Positions 36,224 to 45,659 of a stretch of 64,000 bases of DNA are shown piece after piece. The stretch is taken from the NCBI GenBank assembly GCA_020852515.1, contig JADZAS010000004.1, positions 1 through 64,000 of the forward strand. The letters are read 5' to 3'. The translations under genes were made by a program, and so were the position numbers. The DNA comes from Phycisphaerales bacterium. Lineage in GTDB: Bacteria; Planctomycetota; Phycisphaerae; Phycisphaerales; UBA5793. Under the pieces are notes generated by a model. The model was not told the DNA's origin, searched no databases, and worked only from the letters and a program-made list of their open reading frames with translations. Numbering within the stretch: the first letter of the stretch is position 1; each line of letters begins with the position of its first letter.

Positions 36224-36820
36224 ATGAGTGACGGCCAGAGCGACAGCCCGCTGTCCGATCTCGCCCGCCGCGTCGCCGGCAAGGCGATCGTCGTGGGCGT
36301 CACGGGCGGCATCGCCTGCTACAAGACTGCACACGTCGTGAGCCGCCTGGCCCAGACCGGCGCGAAGGTTTCGGTCCTGATGACCGACGCGGCGTGCCGG
36401 TTTGTGACGCCGCTGACGTTCCAGGCGCTCTCCGGCCGGCCCGTGTATACGAGCCAGTGGGAGCACGTCGAATCGAGCGACCCGCAGCACATCAGCCTGG
36501 CGCGCAGCGCCGCTGTGATGCTCATTGCGCCGTGCACCATGGACATGATGGCCAAATTGGCGACGGGACGCACCGATGACGTCGTGTCGCTCGTGGCCTC
36601 CGCGGTAGATCGCAGCAAACAGCCGTGCCTGCTGGCGCCTTCGATGAACGCGGTCATGTGGAACCAGCCGGCGACGCAGCGGGCGCTCAGGCAACTCGTC
36701 GAAGACGGCTTTAGCATCATCGGCCCGGACTGCGGCTGGCAGGCCTGCCGCACCGAAGGCGTCGGCCGGATGAGTGAACCCGAAGAGATCCTCGCGGCGA
36801 TCGCGGCGCAACTGGCTTGA
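36224..36820 (+). CDS. coaC: Phosphopantothenoylcysteine decarboxylase domain (CoaC)
   Basis: 198 aa. Only the flavoprotein half of the bifunctional CoaBC protein is present: IVVGVTGGIACYKTAHVVSR, the active-site His region SSDPQHISLA, APCTMDMMAKLATGRTDDV and PSMNAVMWNQPATQRALRQL. It decarboxylates phosphopantothenoyl-cysteine in coenzyme A synthesis. No CoaB synthetase domain follows, so that activity must be encoded elsewhere. It is 34 nt after rpoZ on the same strand. Confidence 0.92.
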   Translation: MSDGQSDSPLSDLARRVAGKAIVVGVTGGIACYKTAHVVSRLAQTGAKVSVLMTDAACRFVTPLTFQALSGRPVYTSQWEHVESSDPQHISLARSAAVMLIAPCTMDMMAKLATGRTDDVVSLVASAVDRSKQPCLLAPSMNAVMWNQPATQRALRQLVEDGFSIIGPDCGWQACRTEGVGRMSEPEEILAAIAAQLA

Positions 36821-36907
36821 ACGCGCCGGCCACCCGTGGCGGCTCTGTGGCGTCAGACCTGGTAGTATCACGCGGAATTCTGACCTCTGGCTCAGAGGAG
36901 GACTGCG

Positions 36908-37942
36908 ATGCTGCGCCTGTCACTTGTGATTGCCCTGGCGGTCGCCGGCTGCTCGCAGCGCGCCGACTGGCGCGCGAGCCTCGTTCCTGCATCGCCTCGC
37001 GCCGCGACGGCGCCGGGCGAACTCCGCCGGCCGGTGGCAACGTACTCCATCGTCGCGCGCGATCCGGCGACGGGGCAGATGGGAGTGGCGGTGCAGTCGC
37101 ACTGGTTTTCGGTCGGCCCCATCGTGCCGTGGGCCGAGGCGGGAGTCGGCGCGGTGGCGACGCAGTCGCTTGTCGATCCGGCGTACGGGCCGCTGGGCCT
37201 CGAGATGATGCGCCTGGGTCGCAGCGCGCCTGAGGCGCTGGCGGGACTGCTCGCTTCAGATGAGAATCGCGAAGTGCGGCAGGTGGCGATGGTCGATGCG
37301 CGCGGCGGCATCGCAGCGCACACCGGCGCGCGGTGCATCGCCGCGGCGGGCTGCATCGTTGACACCGACCAGCAGTTCTCCTGCCAGGCGAACCTGATGG
37401 AGAAGGACACCGTGTGGCCGGCGATGGGGGATGCGTACCTTGCCGCGAACGGCGATCTGGCCGATCGATTGCTCGCAGCGCTCGATGCGGCGCAGGCCGA
37501 AGGCGGCGACATCCGCGGCCGGCAGTCGGCGGCGATTCTGATCGTCGCCCCCACGTCAACTGGCAAGCCGTGGGTCGATCGACTCTTTGACCTGCGCGTC
37601 GAGGATCATCCCGAACCTCTCGAGGAACTGCGACGGCTCGTCGGCGTGCAGCGAGCGTACAACCACATGAACGCGGGCGATCTGGCGATGGAGCACGGCG
37701 ACTTCGACGGGGCCAACCGCGAGTACACGAAGGCCGAACAGCTTCAGCCGCAGATCGTGGAGATTTCATTCTGGCGGGCGACGACGCTGGTCGCCAGCGG
37801 CAAGGTGGAGGAGTCGCTGCCGATCTTCAAGCGCGTGTTCGCGCAGGAACCAAACTGGGCCGTGCTGGTCCCGCGCCTGGTTGACGCGGGGTTGCTCACG
37901 GATGATGAGGCGGTGATTGCACGGATTCTGGAGCAGAGGTAG
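36908..37942 (+). CDS. DUF1028 lipoprotein with C-terminal TPR-like region
   Basis: 344 aa from the ATG at 36908 after GAGGAGG. A short signal peptide ends at Cys15 (IALAVAGC), likely lipidated. The DUF1028 domain (about 43-240; ATYSIVARDPATGQMGVAVQ, GVGAVATQSLVDPAYGPLGL, FSCQANLM) is predicted to have an Ntn-hydrolase fold. The last 80 residues read as two TPR-like helical hairpins (AGDLAMEHGDFDGANREYTK). A periplasmic hydrolase of unknown substrate. Its 3' end overlaps the convergent gene by 47 nt. Confidence 0.85.
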   Translation: MLRLSLVIALAVAGCSQRADWRASLVPASPRAATAPGELRRPVATYSIVARDPATGQMGVAVQSHWFSVGPIVPWAEAGVGAVATQSLVDPAYGPLGLEMMRLGRSAPEALAGLLASDENREVRQVAMVDARGGIAAHTGARCIAAAGCIVDTDQQFSCQANLMEKDTVWPAMGDAYLAANGDLADRLLAALDAAQAEGGDIRGRQSAAILIVAPTSTGKPWVDRLFDLRVEDHPEPLEELRRLVGVQRAYNHMNAGDLAMEHGDFDGANREYTKAEQLQPQIVEISFWRATTLVASGKVEESLPIFKRVFAQEPNWAVLVPRLVDAGLLTDDEAVIARILEQR

Positions 37943-39617
37943 CGAGCGGGTTGAGTCTGGCGGTGAAGAGGCCCAGCGTCGCGGCGATCCCAGCTTGCCA
38001 GAGGGCGAACGTGGCGGTGATGCAGAGGAAGCCGCCGAGAGTTGCCACATCCGGAATCGTTGCCATCGGATTGAGCAGCGCCCATGTCCCAATGGGAATG
38101 CCGGCCGCAGCGCCGCCGACGCACGCTCCCAAGAGTGGACGACGGGACGAAACGATCGGCTTCAGAAGCTCATTGAAAAGGTCGCGCAAGGACCTGCGCT
38201 GACCCAACGTGAGAATGGGGTGTGCCTGCCGCGCGAGGTAGTGTTCCAGCGCCAGCGCACTGAGTGCACCCGCGGCTGCCGCCGAGAGCGCCAGCAGGAG
38301 TGGAGAATCGCGCGTTGTTCCAAAGAGAACGATGGTGATTCCGACGAGCCAGGTGCTCAATGCTGCACTGATTGCACGGATACGCGAGTGCAGGACGGGG
38401 CCATCATCCTGAAGCAGTGGGCCGAGCACCATCATGCCAAAGCAGATCGCGGGCGCCACGAGCAGCAAGATGAACGCCAGCATCATCAGGGGCCACATCA
38501 GTGATGCTGTCATGAGGACCGCCAAACCAATGACTGCGGCACTCATCGCGCCCGAAATCACTCCGACTCGTGCCCATCTCAGCACCAGATGACGCGGCGT
38601 GAGTGACTCGCCGCTCCACGCCATTTCCCAGTCGATCGGCTCGCCACATTCCGGACAATGGTCGCCGGTGAAAGCGCGCAGCCAGTAACCGCAATGCGCG
38701 CACGCCGGCGTCGGCCGTGCGTCGGCGTAATTGTCGCCGCCGCCGGGTTCTCGCTCTCCGGCTTGCGAACTCACATCATTCAGTTGCGGAGCAGCGCCCT
38801 CGCCGGCCATGGTGCGCGCGGCACTCAACTCAGCAGCAAGAATGCCAAGCAGGCAGGCCACAGCGGTTTGCCACGCGACGATGACGGACGCGATCTGGAA
38901 TTCATCGCCGCCAGCGATGGCGGGCAAGCCGACCCACGCCGTAGTCGCCGATGCAAGAGCGGCCGCGAGCCATGCCGCCCCGCCCCCCACTGCGGCAGCT
39001 GCTCTGGCCCGATGCTTGAGCAAGCGCCGCTCCTGAATTGCCGGCAGCATATCGTCATCCGAAAGCTGAGGATAGATCAGTCTGACGAGTGCCGCGGCGC
39101 CAAATCCGCCGGCTACGGCGAGCGCGAACGCGTCCCATTCGGCCGATCGCGGCAGGAGACTCAGCAGAGCGCGGATGCCCGCGGCAAAAAAGAAAACTGC
39201 AGCGCTGGAAATAAGGCCACGCGACAGCGGCAGCGCAATCAAAGCGGATTCGCGCAGCAGTGGCATCACCACGATCAGTCCGAACAGCAATCCGGGGCCG
39301 AGGCAAGCCACGACGAGACCGAAGCCGGCGACGAAGTCCTGCATACCGCCCGTGGCTCGCAGACCGATGGCGCAGATGGCCGCTGACATCAGCCCGGCAG
39401 CGGCGCCAGCGCACGCGTATCGAAGACCGAGGACGCGCGCCGTGAGTCGCTGGCCTCGTACCGCCATCTTCCAGTCGATTATCCGTCCGCACCCCAGGCA
39501 GGTCCGGCCCTGATGGCCGTGCAACCATCGGTCACAGTACGGGCAAGCCGGCAGTCTGCGGGGGGCGTTCACGGACCTAACTGTACCCGACAGGCGCGTG
39601 CTCTCGATCTGAAGCAC
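37896..39617 (-). CDS. Duplicated zinc-ribbon multi-span membrane protein
   Basis: 573 aa made of two similar halves. Half 1: CPYCDRWLHGHQGRTCLGCG, then IIDWKMAVRGQRLTARVLGL and about six spans. Half 2 (from about 300): CAHCGYWLRAFTGDHCPECG, then PIDWEMAWSGESLTPRHLVL and about six spans. The clear match of ribbon, linker (RL/SLTxRxLxLR) and spans shows an internal tandem duplication. It is related to the genes at 23877 and 24746. The start is a GTG at 39617; another GTG at 39572 is possible. Function unknown. Confidence 0.82.
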   Translation of the reverse strand: MLQIESTRLSGTVRSVNAPRRLPACPYCDRWLHGHQGRTCLGCGRIIDWKMAVRGQRLTARVLGLRYACAGAAAGLMSAAICAIGLRATGGMQDFVAGFGLVVACLGPGLLFGLIVVMPLLRESALIALPLSRGLISSAAVFFFAAGIRALLSLLPRSAEWDAFALAVAGGFGAAALVRLIYPQLSDDDMLPAIQERRLLKHRARAAAAVGGGAAWLAAALASATTAWVGLPAIAGGDEFQIASVIVAWQTAVACLLGILAAELSAARTMAGEGAAPQLNDVSSQAGEREPGGGDNYADARPTPACAHCGYWLRAFTGDHCPECGEPIDWEMAWSGESLTPRHLVLRWARVGVISGAMSAAVIGLAVLMTASLMWPLMMLAFILLLVAPAICFGMMVLGPLLQDDGPVLHSRIRAISAALSTWLVGITIVLFGTTRDSPLLLALSAAAAGALSALALEHYLARQAHPILTLGQRRSLRDLFNELLKPIVSSRRPLLGACVGGAAAGIPIGTWALLNPMATIPDVATLGGFLCITATFALWQAGIAATLGLFTARLNPLATSAPESVQSPPHHP

Positions 39618-39733
39618 CGGTGAGTTCCCTGATTTGGCCGGGCCGCGGCGCTGGCGTGCAGCGCGTCTGCCGTGGCGGGCTATGATGCGCTTGATATCCG
39701 CTTGTCCGTCTTTTTCCGGGAAGGAAGGCGATC

Positions 39734-40687
39734 ATGCCCGCACGTGCGAAGATCTCGATCATTGGTGGTGGAAACGTCGGCGCTTCGTGCGCCCTCTGGG
39801 CTGCATCCAAGGAACTGGGCGACATCGTCGTACTCGACATCCCGCAGGCCGAGAATCTCGTCAAGGGCAAGATGCTCGATCTCGCCCAGTGCTCGCCCAT
39901 CGAGCGCTTCGACTGCAACATCGTCGGCACCGCGGACTACAAGGACATCGCCAATTCCGACGTCGTCGTCGTCACCGCCGGCCTGCCGCGCAAGCCCGGC
40001 ATGAGCCGCGATGATCTCATCCAGACCAACGTCAAGATCGTCAAGAGCGTGAGCGAGAACATTCGCGAGTACGCGCCCGATTCGATCGTCATCGTCGTGT
40101 CCAATCCGCTTGACGCGATGGTGTACACCGCGTGGAAAACGACGGGCTTTCCGACCAAGCGCATCGTCGGCCAGGCAGGCTGCCTCGACGTGGCGCGCTT
40201 CCGCACGTTCCTCGCGATGGAGACGGGCTTCAGCGTCGAGGACATCAACGCCCTGCTGCTGGGCGGGCACGGCGACGACATGGTGCCCCTGCCGCGCTAC
40301 ACGAACATCGCGGGCATCCCCATCACGCAGTTCATCAGCGAGGCCAAGCTCAACGAGATCACCGAGCGGGCCAAGGTCGGCGGCGGCGAGATCGTCAAGC
40401 TCATGGGCACCAGCGCCTACTACGCACCGGCCAGCGGCGTCATTCAGATGGTCGAAGCGATCGTCAAGGACAAGAAGCGCATCCTGCCGTGCGCCGGCTA
40501 CTGCGACAAGGAGTACCGCGTGGGCGGCTACTTCGTCGGCGTGCCGTGCGTGCTGGGCGCTGCCGGAGTCGAGCGCATTATCGAGATCGACCTGAACGAA
40601 GGCGAGAAGAAGCTCATGGCTGAGTCGATCAGCCACGTGAAAGACCTCGTCAAGGTCGTGCGCGAGATGTTCCCGGAACTGGCGTGA
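39734..40687 (+). CDS. mdh: Malate dehydrogenase
   Basis: 317 aa, start after GGGAAGGAAGG. NAD-binding GGGNVGAS near residue 11; the LDH-like malate dehydrogenase signature with VTAGLPRKPGMSRDDL, VSNPLDAMVY and catalytic GGHGDDMVPL (His). PRKPGM carries the Arg that selects dicarboxylates. It interconverts malate and oxaloacetate in the TCA cycle in the cytoplasm. It stands alone on the plus strand. Nothing unusual. Confidence 0.95.
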   Translation: MPARAKISIIGGGNVGASCALWAASKELGDIVVLDIPQAENLVKGKMLDLAQCSPIERFDCNIVGTADYKDIANSDVVVVTAGLPRKPGMSRDDLIQTNVKIVKSVSENIREYAPDSIVIVVSNPLDAMVYTAWKTTGFPTKRIVGQAGCLDVARFRTFLAMETGFSVEDINALLLGGHGDDMVPLPRYTNIAGIPITQFISEAKLNEITERAKVGGGEIVKLMGTSAYYAPASGVIQMVEAIVKDKKRILPCAGYCDKEYRVGGYFVGVPCVLGAAGVERIIEIDLNEGEKKLMAESISHVKDLVKVVREMFPELA

Positions 40688-40707
40688 GCGCCGAAGGCCG
40701 CTGAATT

Positions 40708-41496
40708 TCAGGGCTCGTACTGCTGCAGCGCGACCATGTAGGTGGCGGTGATCAGATCCGCAGGATCGATGTCGATCTGCCCGGCGTGGCCGTCGTAGAA
40801 GAGCATCGAGTGCCGATCCACCGTGCCGTGATGCGGGATCGAATTGGTGCGGTGAAACCACAACGCCCACTCGGCCGAGTCATCCATGACCGACACGTAG
40901 CGGCTCGCGTCGTTGAGAATGAGCGAGCGCACGCGCCGGCGGGCGCTCTCGGGCGATGGATCGAGCGCCCAGAACACGTTGAACGAGTAACTCGTGCCGG
41001 CCGAGTCGTAGGCGCTCAGGCCGAAGCGGGCTTCGGTGGCGTAGAAGGCTTCCTGGTAGTTGAAGCTCTTGTCCGACGGGCAGGCGAAGAGCGGCAGCTC
41101 GATGGCGTCGATGACGGGATCAGGCTCGATCGGGCTGCCGAGGTTGACGCCCGACTGCACGTAGCGGTTGAGCGGCCGCTCGTAGGGCTTGGGCGCGGCG
41201 AGGAGGCCGCCGCGGAGCAGGCTGTTCTCCTCGGCCCACTTGCCGCCGAAGGTCAAGCCGCGGTAGGTCGGCCCCAGCGGCTCGCCCACCGGCAGGCCCT
41301 CGTTGAACTCGTCGAGATAGAGGCCGACGCCGATGGCGATCTGGCGGAGGTTGCTGATGCACGCGGTGGTGCGGGCCGCCTCGCGGGCGCGCGACAGCGC
41401 CGGCAGGAGCAGGCCGATGAGAAACGTGATGATGGAGATGACGACGAGCAACTCAATGAGAGTGAAACCACGTCGCCCGCTGCCTCCAGCGGTCAT
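40708..41496 (-). CDS. Orphan type II pseudopilin (planctomycete H-x-DG type)
   Basis: 262 aa from the ATG at 41496, after AGGAAGGGAAG. Leader [10 protein letters not shown], then the cleavage/methylation site [20 protein letters not shown]. The conserved [20 protein letters not shown] stretch follows the transmembrane helix. The C-terminal domain contains [20 protein letters not shown], the H..DG motif. A companion to the one at 30468 but with the canonical Gly before FTL. Probably displayed or exported by a type II-like system encoded elsewhere. Confidence 0.88.
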   Translation of the reverse strand: MTAGGSGRRGFTLIELLVVISIITFLIGLLLPALSRAREAARTTACISNLRQIAIGVGLYLDEFNEGLPVGEPLGPTYRGLTFGGKWAEENSLLRGGLLAAPKPYERPLNRYVQSGVNLGSPIEPDPVIDAIELPLFACPSDKSFNYQEAFYATEARFGLSAYDSAGTSYSFNVFWALDPSPESARRRVRSLILNDASRYVSVMDDSAEWALWFHRTNSIPHHGTVDRHSMLFYDGHAGQIDIDPADLITATYMVALQQYEP

Positions 41497-41677
41497 GCAC
41501 TTCCCTTCCTGGACCAGGCCGGGCGCGGCCTGAGCCCACGGCCCCCGGGCGTGCTGTTCATTGCGCAGATCATAGGCGAGGGCAGCCCGGTCGCGTCCGG
41601 ACAAGCCGCGCCGGCCGCCTCCACCGCTATCATCGACCTCCCCCGAACGCCGGATACTCCCACACCCGCGAGCCAGG

Positions 41678-42319
41678 ATGACGCAAGCCCACAGTTCACA
41701 AACCATTGCAGGATATCGGCCCTCAATCGGCGTCCTGATCAGCGGCTCGGGCCGGTCGCTCGAGAACCTCGCCCAGCGCATCCGCGAGGGACGGCTGGAG
41801 TGCGAGATCGCACTGGTCATCTCGTCGAGCCCGAAGGCGGGCGGCATCAGCCGGGCGCGGCGATTCAATCTGCCGTTTGTCATCATCGATCGATCCGTCT
41901 ATGCGGATGATGCAACGTTTTCGCGGGCGGTCTTCGACGCATTGCGGCGGGTCGGCGTGGACCTCGTCGTCATGGCCGGATTCCTCAAACTGCTCGTCAT
42001 CCCTGACGATTTCGCCGGGCGCGTGATCAACATCCATCCAGCCCTGCTGCCCCGCCACGGCGGCAAGGGGATGTACGGCCAGCGCGTGCACGAAGCCGTC
42101 CTGCAGTGCGGCGACACCGAGTCGGGCTGCACCGTGCACTTCGCCGACAATGAGTACGATCACGGGCCGATCATCCTGTGCAAATCATGTCCCGTGCAGC
42201 CGGGCGATACGGCGGCGACGCTCGGGGCCCGGGTGTTCGAGCTGGAACTGCAGGCACTGCCCGAAGCCATCGCCAAGGTGCTCGCACAGCGGGCCGCACA
42301 GCAGGATGGACCGCACTGA
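41678..42319 (+). CDS. purN: Phosphoribosylglycinamide formyltransferase
   Basis: 213 aa. [15 protein letters not shown] is the phosphate-binding N-terminus; the catalytic Asn/His motif reads [18 protein letters not shown]; and [13 protein letters not shown] holds the catalytic Asp region. It transfers a formyl group from 10-formyl-THF to GAR in purine synthesis. The motif [13 protein letters not shown] resembles the formyltransferase branch that includes bacterial PurN. A 29-nt gap separates it from the peptidase-like gene downstream. Confidence 0.92.
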   Translation: MTQAHSSQTIAGYRPSIGVLISGSGRSLENLAQRIREGRLECEIALVISSSPKAGGISRARRFNLPFVIIDRSVYADDATFSRAVFDALRRVGVDLVVMAGFLKLLVIPDDFAGRVINIHPALLPRHGGKGMYGQRVHEAVLQCGDTESGCTVHFADNEYDHGPIILCKSCPVQPGDTAATLGARVFELELQALPEAIAKVLAQRAAQQDGPH

Positions 42320-42348
42320 ACCCACGCGCCGCGGCAACAGGAGTTCGC

Positions 42349-43887
42349 ATGAGAGATCAACTGCACGCCGTCATCCGCCGAATCATGCTGCGCGCCGCCG
42401 CGGCGCTGGCGATGGCCGGTGCGTGCAGCGCCTCGGCGAGGCAGGAGCCGCCGCCGGGCCCCCCTGCCCAGGCTCCGGCGTCTCCGCTCGACGCCGAAGC
42501 GATCGCCAGACTCCACGAGCAGGCGATCGAGAAGTACGAGAGCGGCGAGACGGAAGATGCGCTGGCGCTGTGGCTCGAGATCCTCCAGGCTGAGCCGCGC
42601 GACACCCAGGCGCTCTACAACAGCGCCTGCGCCGTCACCAAACTCGGCTACAAGGATGAGGCCTTTCAACTGCTCGACCGGGCGGTACAGTTCGGCTTTG
42701 TCAACTTCGAGCACCTCAAGCACGACGCCGACCTTGCGCCGCTGCGCGATGATCCGCGCTATGCAGCGCTGATCGATTCGGTCGAAAAACGCTATGGCGA
42801 GGCGGCTCAGTACATGGAGCAGTGGTCGCGGCAGGTGCTCGGCGCCGATGCGATTGTCGAGCGCGATGATGATCTGCGCCTCGTGCTGGCGACGAACCTG
42901 GACCGCGAGACGTTCGAGCACATGCGCAAGACGATCAGCGGGCAGTTCCGCATGCAGATCGACACGATCTTCGATGGCCCGCCGAACTCGTACGTACTCG
43001 TCATGGTCCCCACGCCCGAAAAGGCGGACGAGATGATCGGCTCGGTGCGCGTCGCCGGGTTCTACGACCACGACACGCGCCGGCTGGTGCTGCGCGACAT
43101 CGGGCCTTCGCTGCGCCACGAACTCACGCACGTGCTGCACCACGCGCAGATGGACCGGCTCAGCCAGGATCACCCGATGTGGATCCAGGAGGGGCTCGCC
43201 TCCATGTTCGAGATGTACGACACCGACGAGAGCGGCCACTACCGCGTACTCGACAACACCCGCATCAACATCGCCATCAACCTCAAGCGGAGCGCTGCGC
43301 TCACGAAGTGGCGCGACTTCTTTGCGCAGGAAGATCGAAAGTTTAACCGCATCCGGGCCGGGGCGAAGTACGCCGAGGCGAGGGCGATCTTTCAGTACCT
43401 CGCTGAGCAGGGGCTGTTTGAGAAGTGGTACCGGCTCTACCTCTCGACGTGCAGCGAAGACCGCAGCGGCGCGCTCGCCTTCGAACGCCTCTTCGACAAA
43501 CCGCTTGATGAGATCGAACTCGACTACCGGCTGTGGCTGGGCGGCAAGGAGAAGATTCCCGAAGAGGTGCGCTGGGGGCAGCCCTCGATCGGCGTGTGGC
43601 TGGCGGACCAGGCGGCCAACGACGGCGTGCTCGTACTCGATGTGAACCCCGGCGGAGCGGCGCTGCAGGCGGGCATCCGCGCCGGCGATGTGATCACCGC
43701 CATCAACCAGCGGCCGATGTACGCCGTCGAAGAAATCGTCGCCGACATCCTCAAGCGCGGCGACGGCGAAGAGGTCACGCTGCGCCTGCGCCGCGGGCGG
43801 GCGTACCGCGATGTGAAGGTGACGCTGCGGCCGATCCGCGAAGGCCGCGCCACGCGCGACCTGATCGAGCCGGGCCCGGCGGCGTAA
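42349..43887 (+). CDS. Exported TPR-gluzincin peptidase-PDZ protein
   Basis: 512 aa from the ATG at 42349 after ACAGGAG. Signal peptide at about 1-35. TPR-like helices lie at about 55-135 (YESGETEDALALWLEILQAE). The central peptidase-MA domain has the zinc motif HELTHVLHH near residue 260 with a downstream Glu in WIQEGLASMFE. The C-terminal PDZ domain (about 405-500) has VLVLDVNPGGAALQAGIRAG and VITAINQRP. This three-part architecture suggests a periplasmic metallopeptidase with substrate binding by TPR and PDZ. The substrate is unknown. The 29-nt gap to purN allows co-transcription. Confidence 0.84.
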   Translation: MRDQLHAVIRRIMLRAAAALAMAGACSASARQEPPPGPPAQAPASPLDAEAIARLHEQAIEKYESGETEDALALWLEILQAEPRDTQALYNSACAVTKLGYKDEAFQLLDRAVQFGFVNFEHLKHDADLAPLRDDPRYAALIDSVEKRYGEAAQYMEQWSRQVLGADAIVERDDDLRLVLATNLDRETFEHMRKTISGQFRMQIDTIFDGPPNSYVLVMVPTPEKADEMIGSVRVAGFYDHDTRRLVLRDIGPSLRHELTHVLHHAQMDRLSQDHPMWIQEGLASMFEMYDTDESGHYRVLDNTRINIAINLKRSAALTKWRDFFAQEDRKFNRIRAGAKYAEARAIFQYLAEQGLFEKWYRLYLSTCSEDRSGALAFERLFDKPLDEIELDYRLWLGGKEKIPEEVRWGQPSIGVWLADQAANDGVLVLDVNPGGAALQAGIRAGDVITAINQRPMYAVEEIVADILKRGDGEEVTLRLRRGRAYRDVKVTLRPIREGRATRDLIEPGPAA

Positions 43888-43960
43888 GAGAAGTAAGTGG
43901 TGCGGCGCTTTCCCGGCTCGGAGAGGGGCTTTGAAGGTCTCCCCTTCCGGCGTCACCGCC

Positions 43961-45331
43961 CTACTCGAACTGATGCACCACCAACTGACTGATCGCGCAC
44001 TCTTGCTGGACCACGGCCTGGAAGAGGATGGACCTGTTCTGCGCGATCAATGGGACGGTTCGGGTGATGGTGGCGGTCCCGTTGCCGTCGGCGATGGCAG
44101 TGCCGATGAGCGTCGGACTCTCAAGTTGGAGGGCGTTCTGCTGGATGGTGCAGCCCGGGATGACGGCGCCGCCGCCGTGGATGGAGTAGTAGAAGCCGAC
44201 GGTCGCGCCGGGCGTGACGCCGGTGATGCGCAGAGTGTTGCTCACACCGGCGATGCCAGGTGAGGGCGCTTCGAGCGTGAACGTCCAGTTGACGGGGGTG
44301 AGGAGGAAGGCGTGGCCAACGCCAAAGCCGCTGTCGGCGCCGCGCTTGCCGTGCCCGACCATTTGCGCTGAGTCGTTGAGGTCATCGACGGTTTCGATTC
44401 TTCGCCAGAGCGACTGGGGAGGAAGAAGATCCTGCACTTCGGTGTAGGGGGCCTGAGCACTGGGCCAGAAGACGTAGATGTTGTTACCGCCGGGGCTGCG
44501 CTGCACATGGCCGACGATGTGGCCAGCGTTATTGACATGAAAGGGCTCGATGTTGTATCGATCATTCGGCCGCAGACGGAGCGTCTGCGGGATGCCGTTG
44601 TTCCAGAGAACCGCCTTCCGTTCAAAGTCGGCGGACCCGACGATCTGTCCTTGGTCGTTCATCCCTTGCGCGTTAGTGGTTTCGCCGTCGGCCCACTCTA
44701 ATTCCTCCATGTCGCCATTCCGCCACAGAAATGCTCTGCTCACGTCGCCGCTTGATAGACCGACAATCTCGCCGACTTCGTTGATATCGTTCGCAGTTGA
44801 GCGATCATGCCCCGGCAACGGCAGCACGCCGAGACTGATCATCTGCCCGTCTTTCCACAAGATGGCTCGCCGGAGCTCATTGACCAACGGATCGTTAGCG
44901 TCGCCGGCCACTTCTCCGGCGTCGTTGATCGCCCACGCCTTTGAATAATGGGTTTGCCACGTGTCGAGATCTCTTACGCGGCCCTGAGCGTCCCAGAGCG
45001 TCGCGGTCACCAAGCGGCCGTTGGTAAGGTACGTCTCGCCGGCGACTTCGTCGAGGTCGTTGATCGCCCGGCCGAGAGCGTCGCGGCCCTCTGCCAGCAG
45101 CGGCAATTCCGTCATTGCGCCGTCCCGGTAGATGTACGCGCGGTGGGTGGCATTGTTCGAGAGATAGGCGCCTCCCGTAACATGTCCGACCGAATTGATG
45201 CCACGTGCGCTGGTGAATTCCCCTCCCAACCCCGGAATCGTCACGATGGCGAATCGCGGCGGGTTCGAGTCAGGTGACGTCTGCACGCAGAGCGCTGCGC
45301 CGAATGCCGCTGTCAAGATTGAATGAAGCAT
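43961..45331 (-). CDS. HAF-repeat secreted protein with conserved C-terminal tail
   Basis: 456 aa, ATG after GGAGG. Signal peptide to about residue 18. HAF repeats include AINDLDEVAGETYLTNGR, AINDAGEVAGDAND, INEVGEIVGLSSGDVSRAFL and MNDQGQIVGSADFERKAVLW. The tail (last about 110 residues) has GVTPGATVGFYYSIHGGG, IPGCTIQQNALQL and QQECAISQLVVHQFE, closely matching those at 8335 and 16940. Unlike those, its 3' flank does not carry the long repeat, so tail and repeat are separable. Function unknown. Confidence 0.88.
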   Translation of the reverse strand: MLHSILTAAFGAALCVQTSPDSNPPRFAIVTIPGLGGEFTSARGINSVGHVTGGAYLSNNATHRAYIYRDGAMTELPLLAEGRDALGRAINDLDEVAGETYLTNGRLVTATLWDAQGRVRDLDTWQTHYSKAWAINDAGEVAGDANDPLVNELRRAILWKDGQMISLGVLPLPGHDRSTANDINEVGEIVGLSSGDVSRAFLWRNGDMEELEWADGETTNAQGMNDQGQIVGSADFERKAVLWNNGIPQTLRLRPNDRYNIEPFHVNNAGHIVGHVQRSPGGNNIYVFWPSAQAPYTEVQDLLPPQSLWRRIETVDDLNDSAQMVGHGKRGADSGFGVGHAFLLTPVNWTFTLEAPSPGIAGVSNTLRITGVTPGATVGFYYSIHGGGAVIPGCTIQQNALQLESPTLIGTAIADGNGTATITRTVPLIAQNRSILFQAVVQQECAISQLVVHQFE

Positions 45332-45659
45332 CGGAACCTCCTGCCCCTGCTCTCAGCACGTTCCAGAATGCCCTTGCCTCCCGTCAGGAAGGCGCGGGCA
45401 GATCGTTCACGGCCCGCAATCGACTGGTGCGCTTGTTTGGCATGCTTTGGGATGTCGCCTGGACTTGCTTGAATCCCCCTCGAACCAGAACCAGATCCAC
45501 CCGCGGGCAACGACTCCCCGACCCGGGCGGCAGCAAAGGCACAATACAACCTAACCGATCTTGCGGGCAGGTGCAAGAGCAATTGGGAAAAATGGATGGA
45601 ATTGAGGGCGCTTCGCGGGCGCAAGTCCGTCATTCCGGCAAGTCCGAGCCGGTGACCGG
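45332..45659. other. Intergenic region between fabF 3' end and HAF gene 5' end
   Basis: 328 nt. It must hold the promoter of the HAF gene and the end of the fab transcript. I see the HAF ribosome site (GGAGG at about 45338) but no clear hairpin or promoter. Confidence 0.45.

Noticed and set aside
42160-43956. Long open frame on the minus strand opposite the TPR-HExxH-PDZ gene
   Set aside because: Composition is that of an antisense frame (Arg/Val/His/Asp-rich) and the plus strand encodes a recognisable protein.
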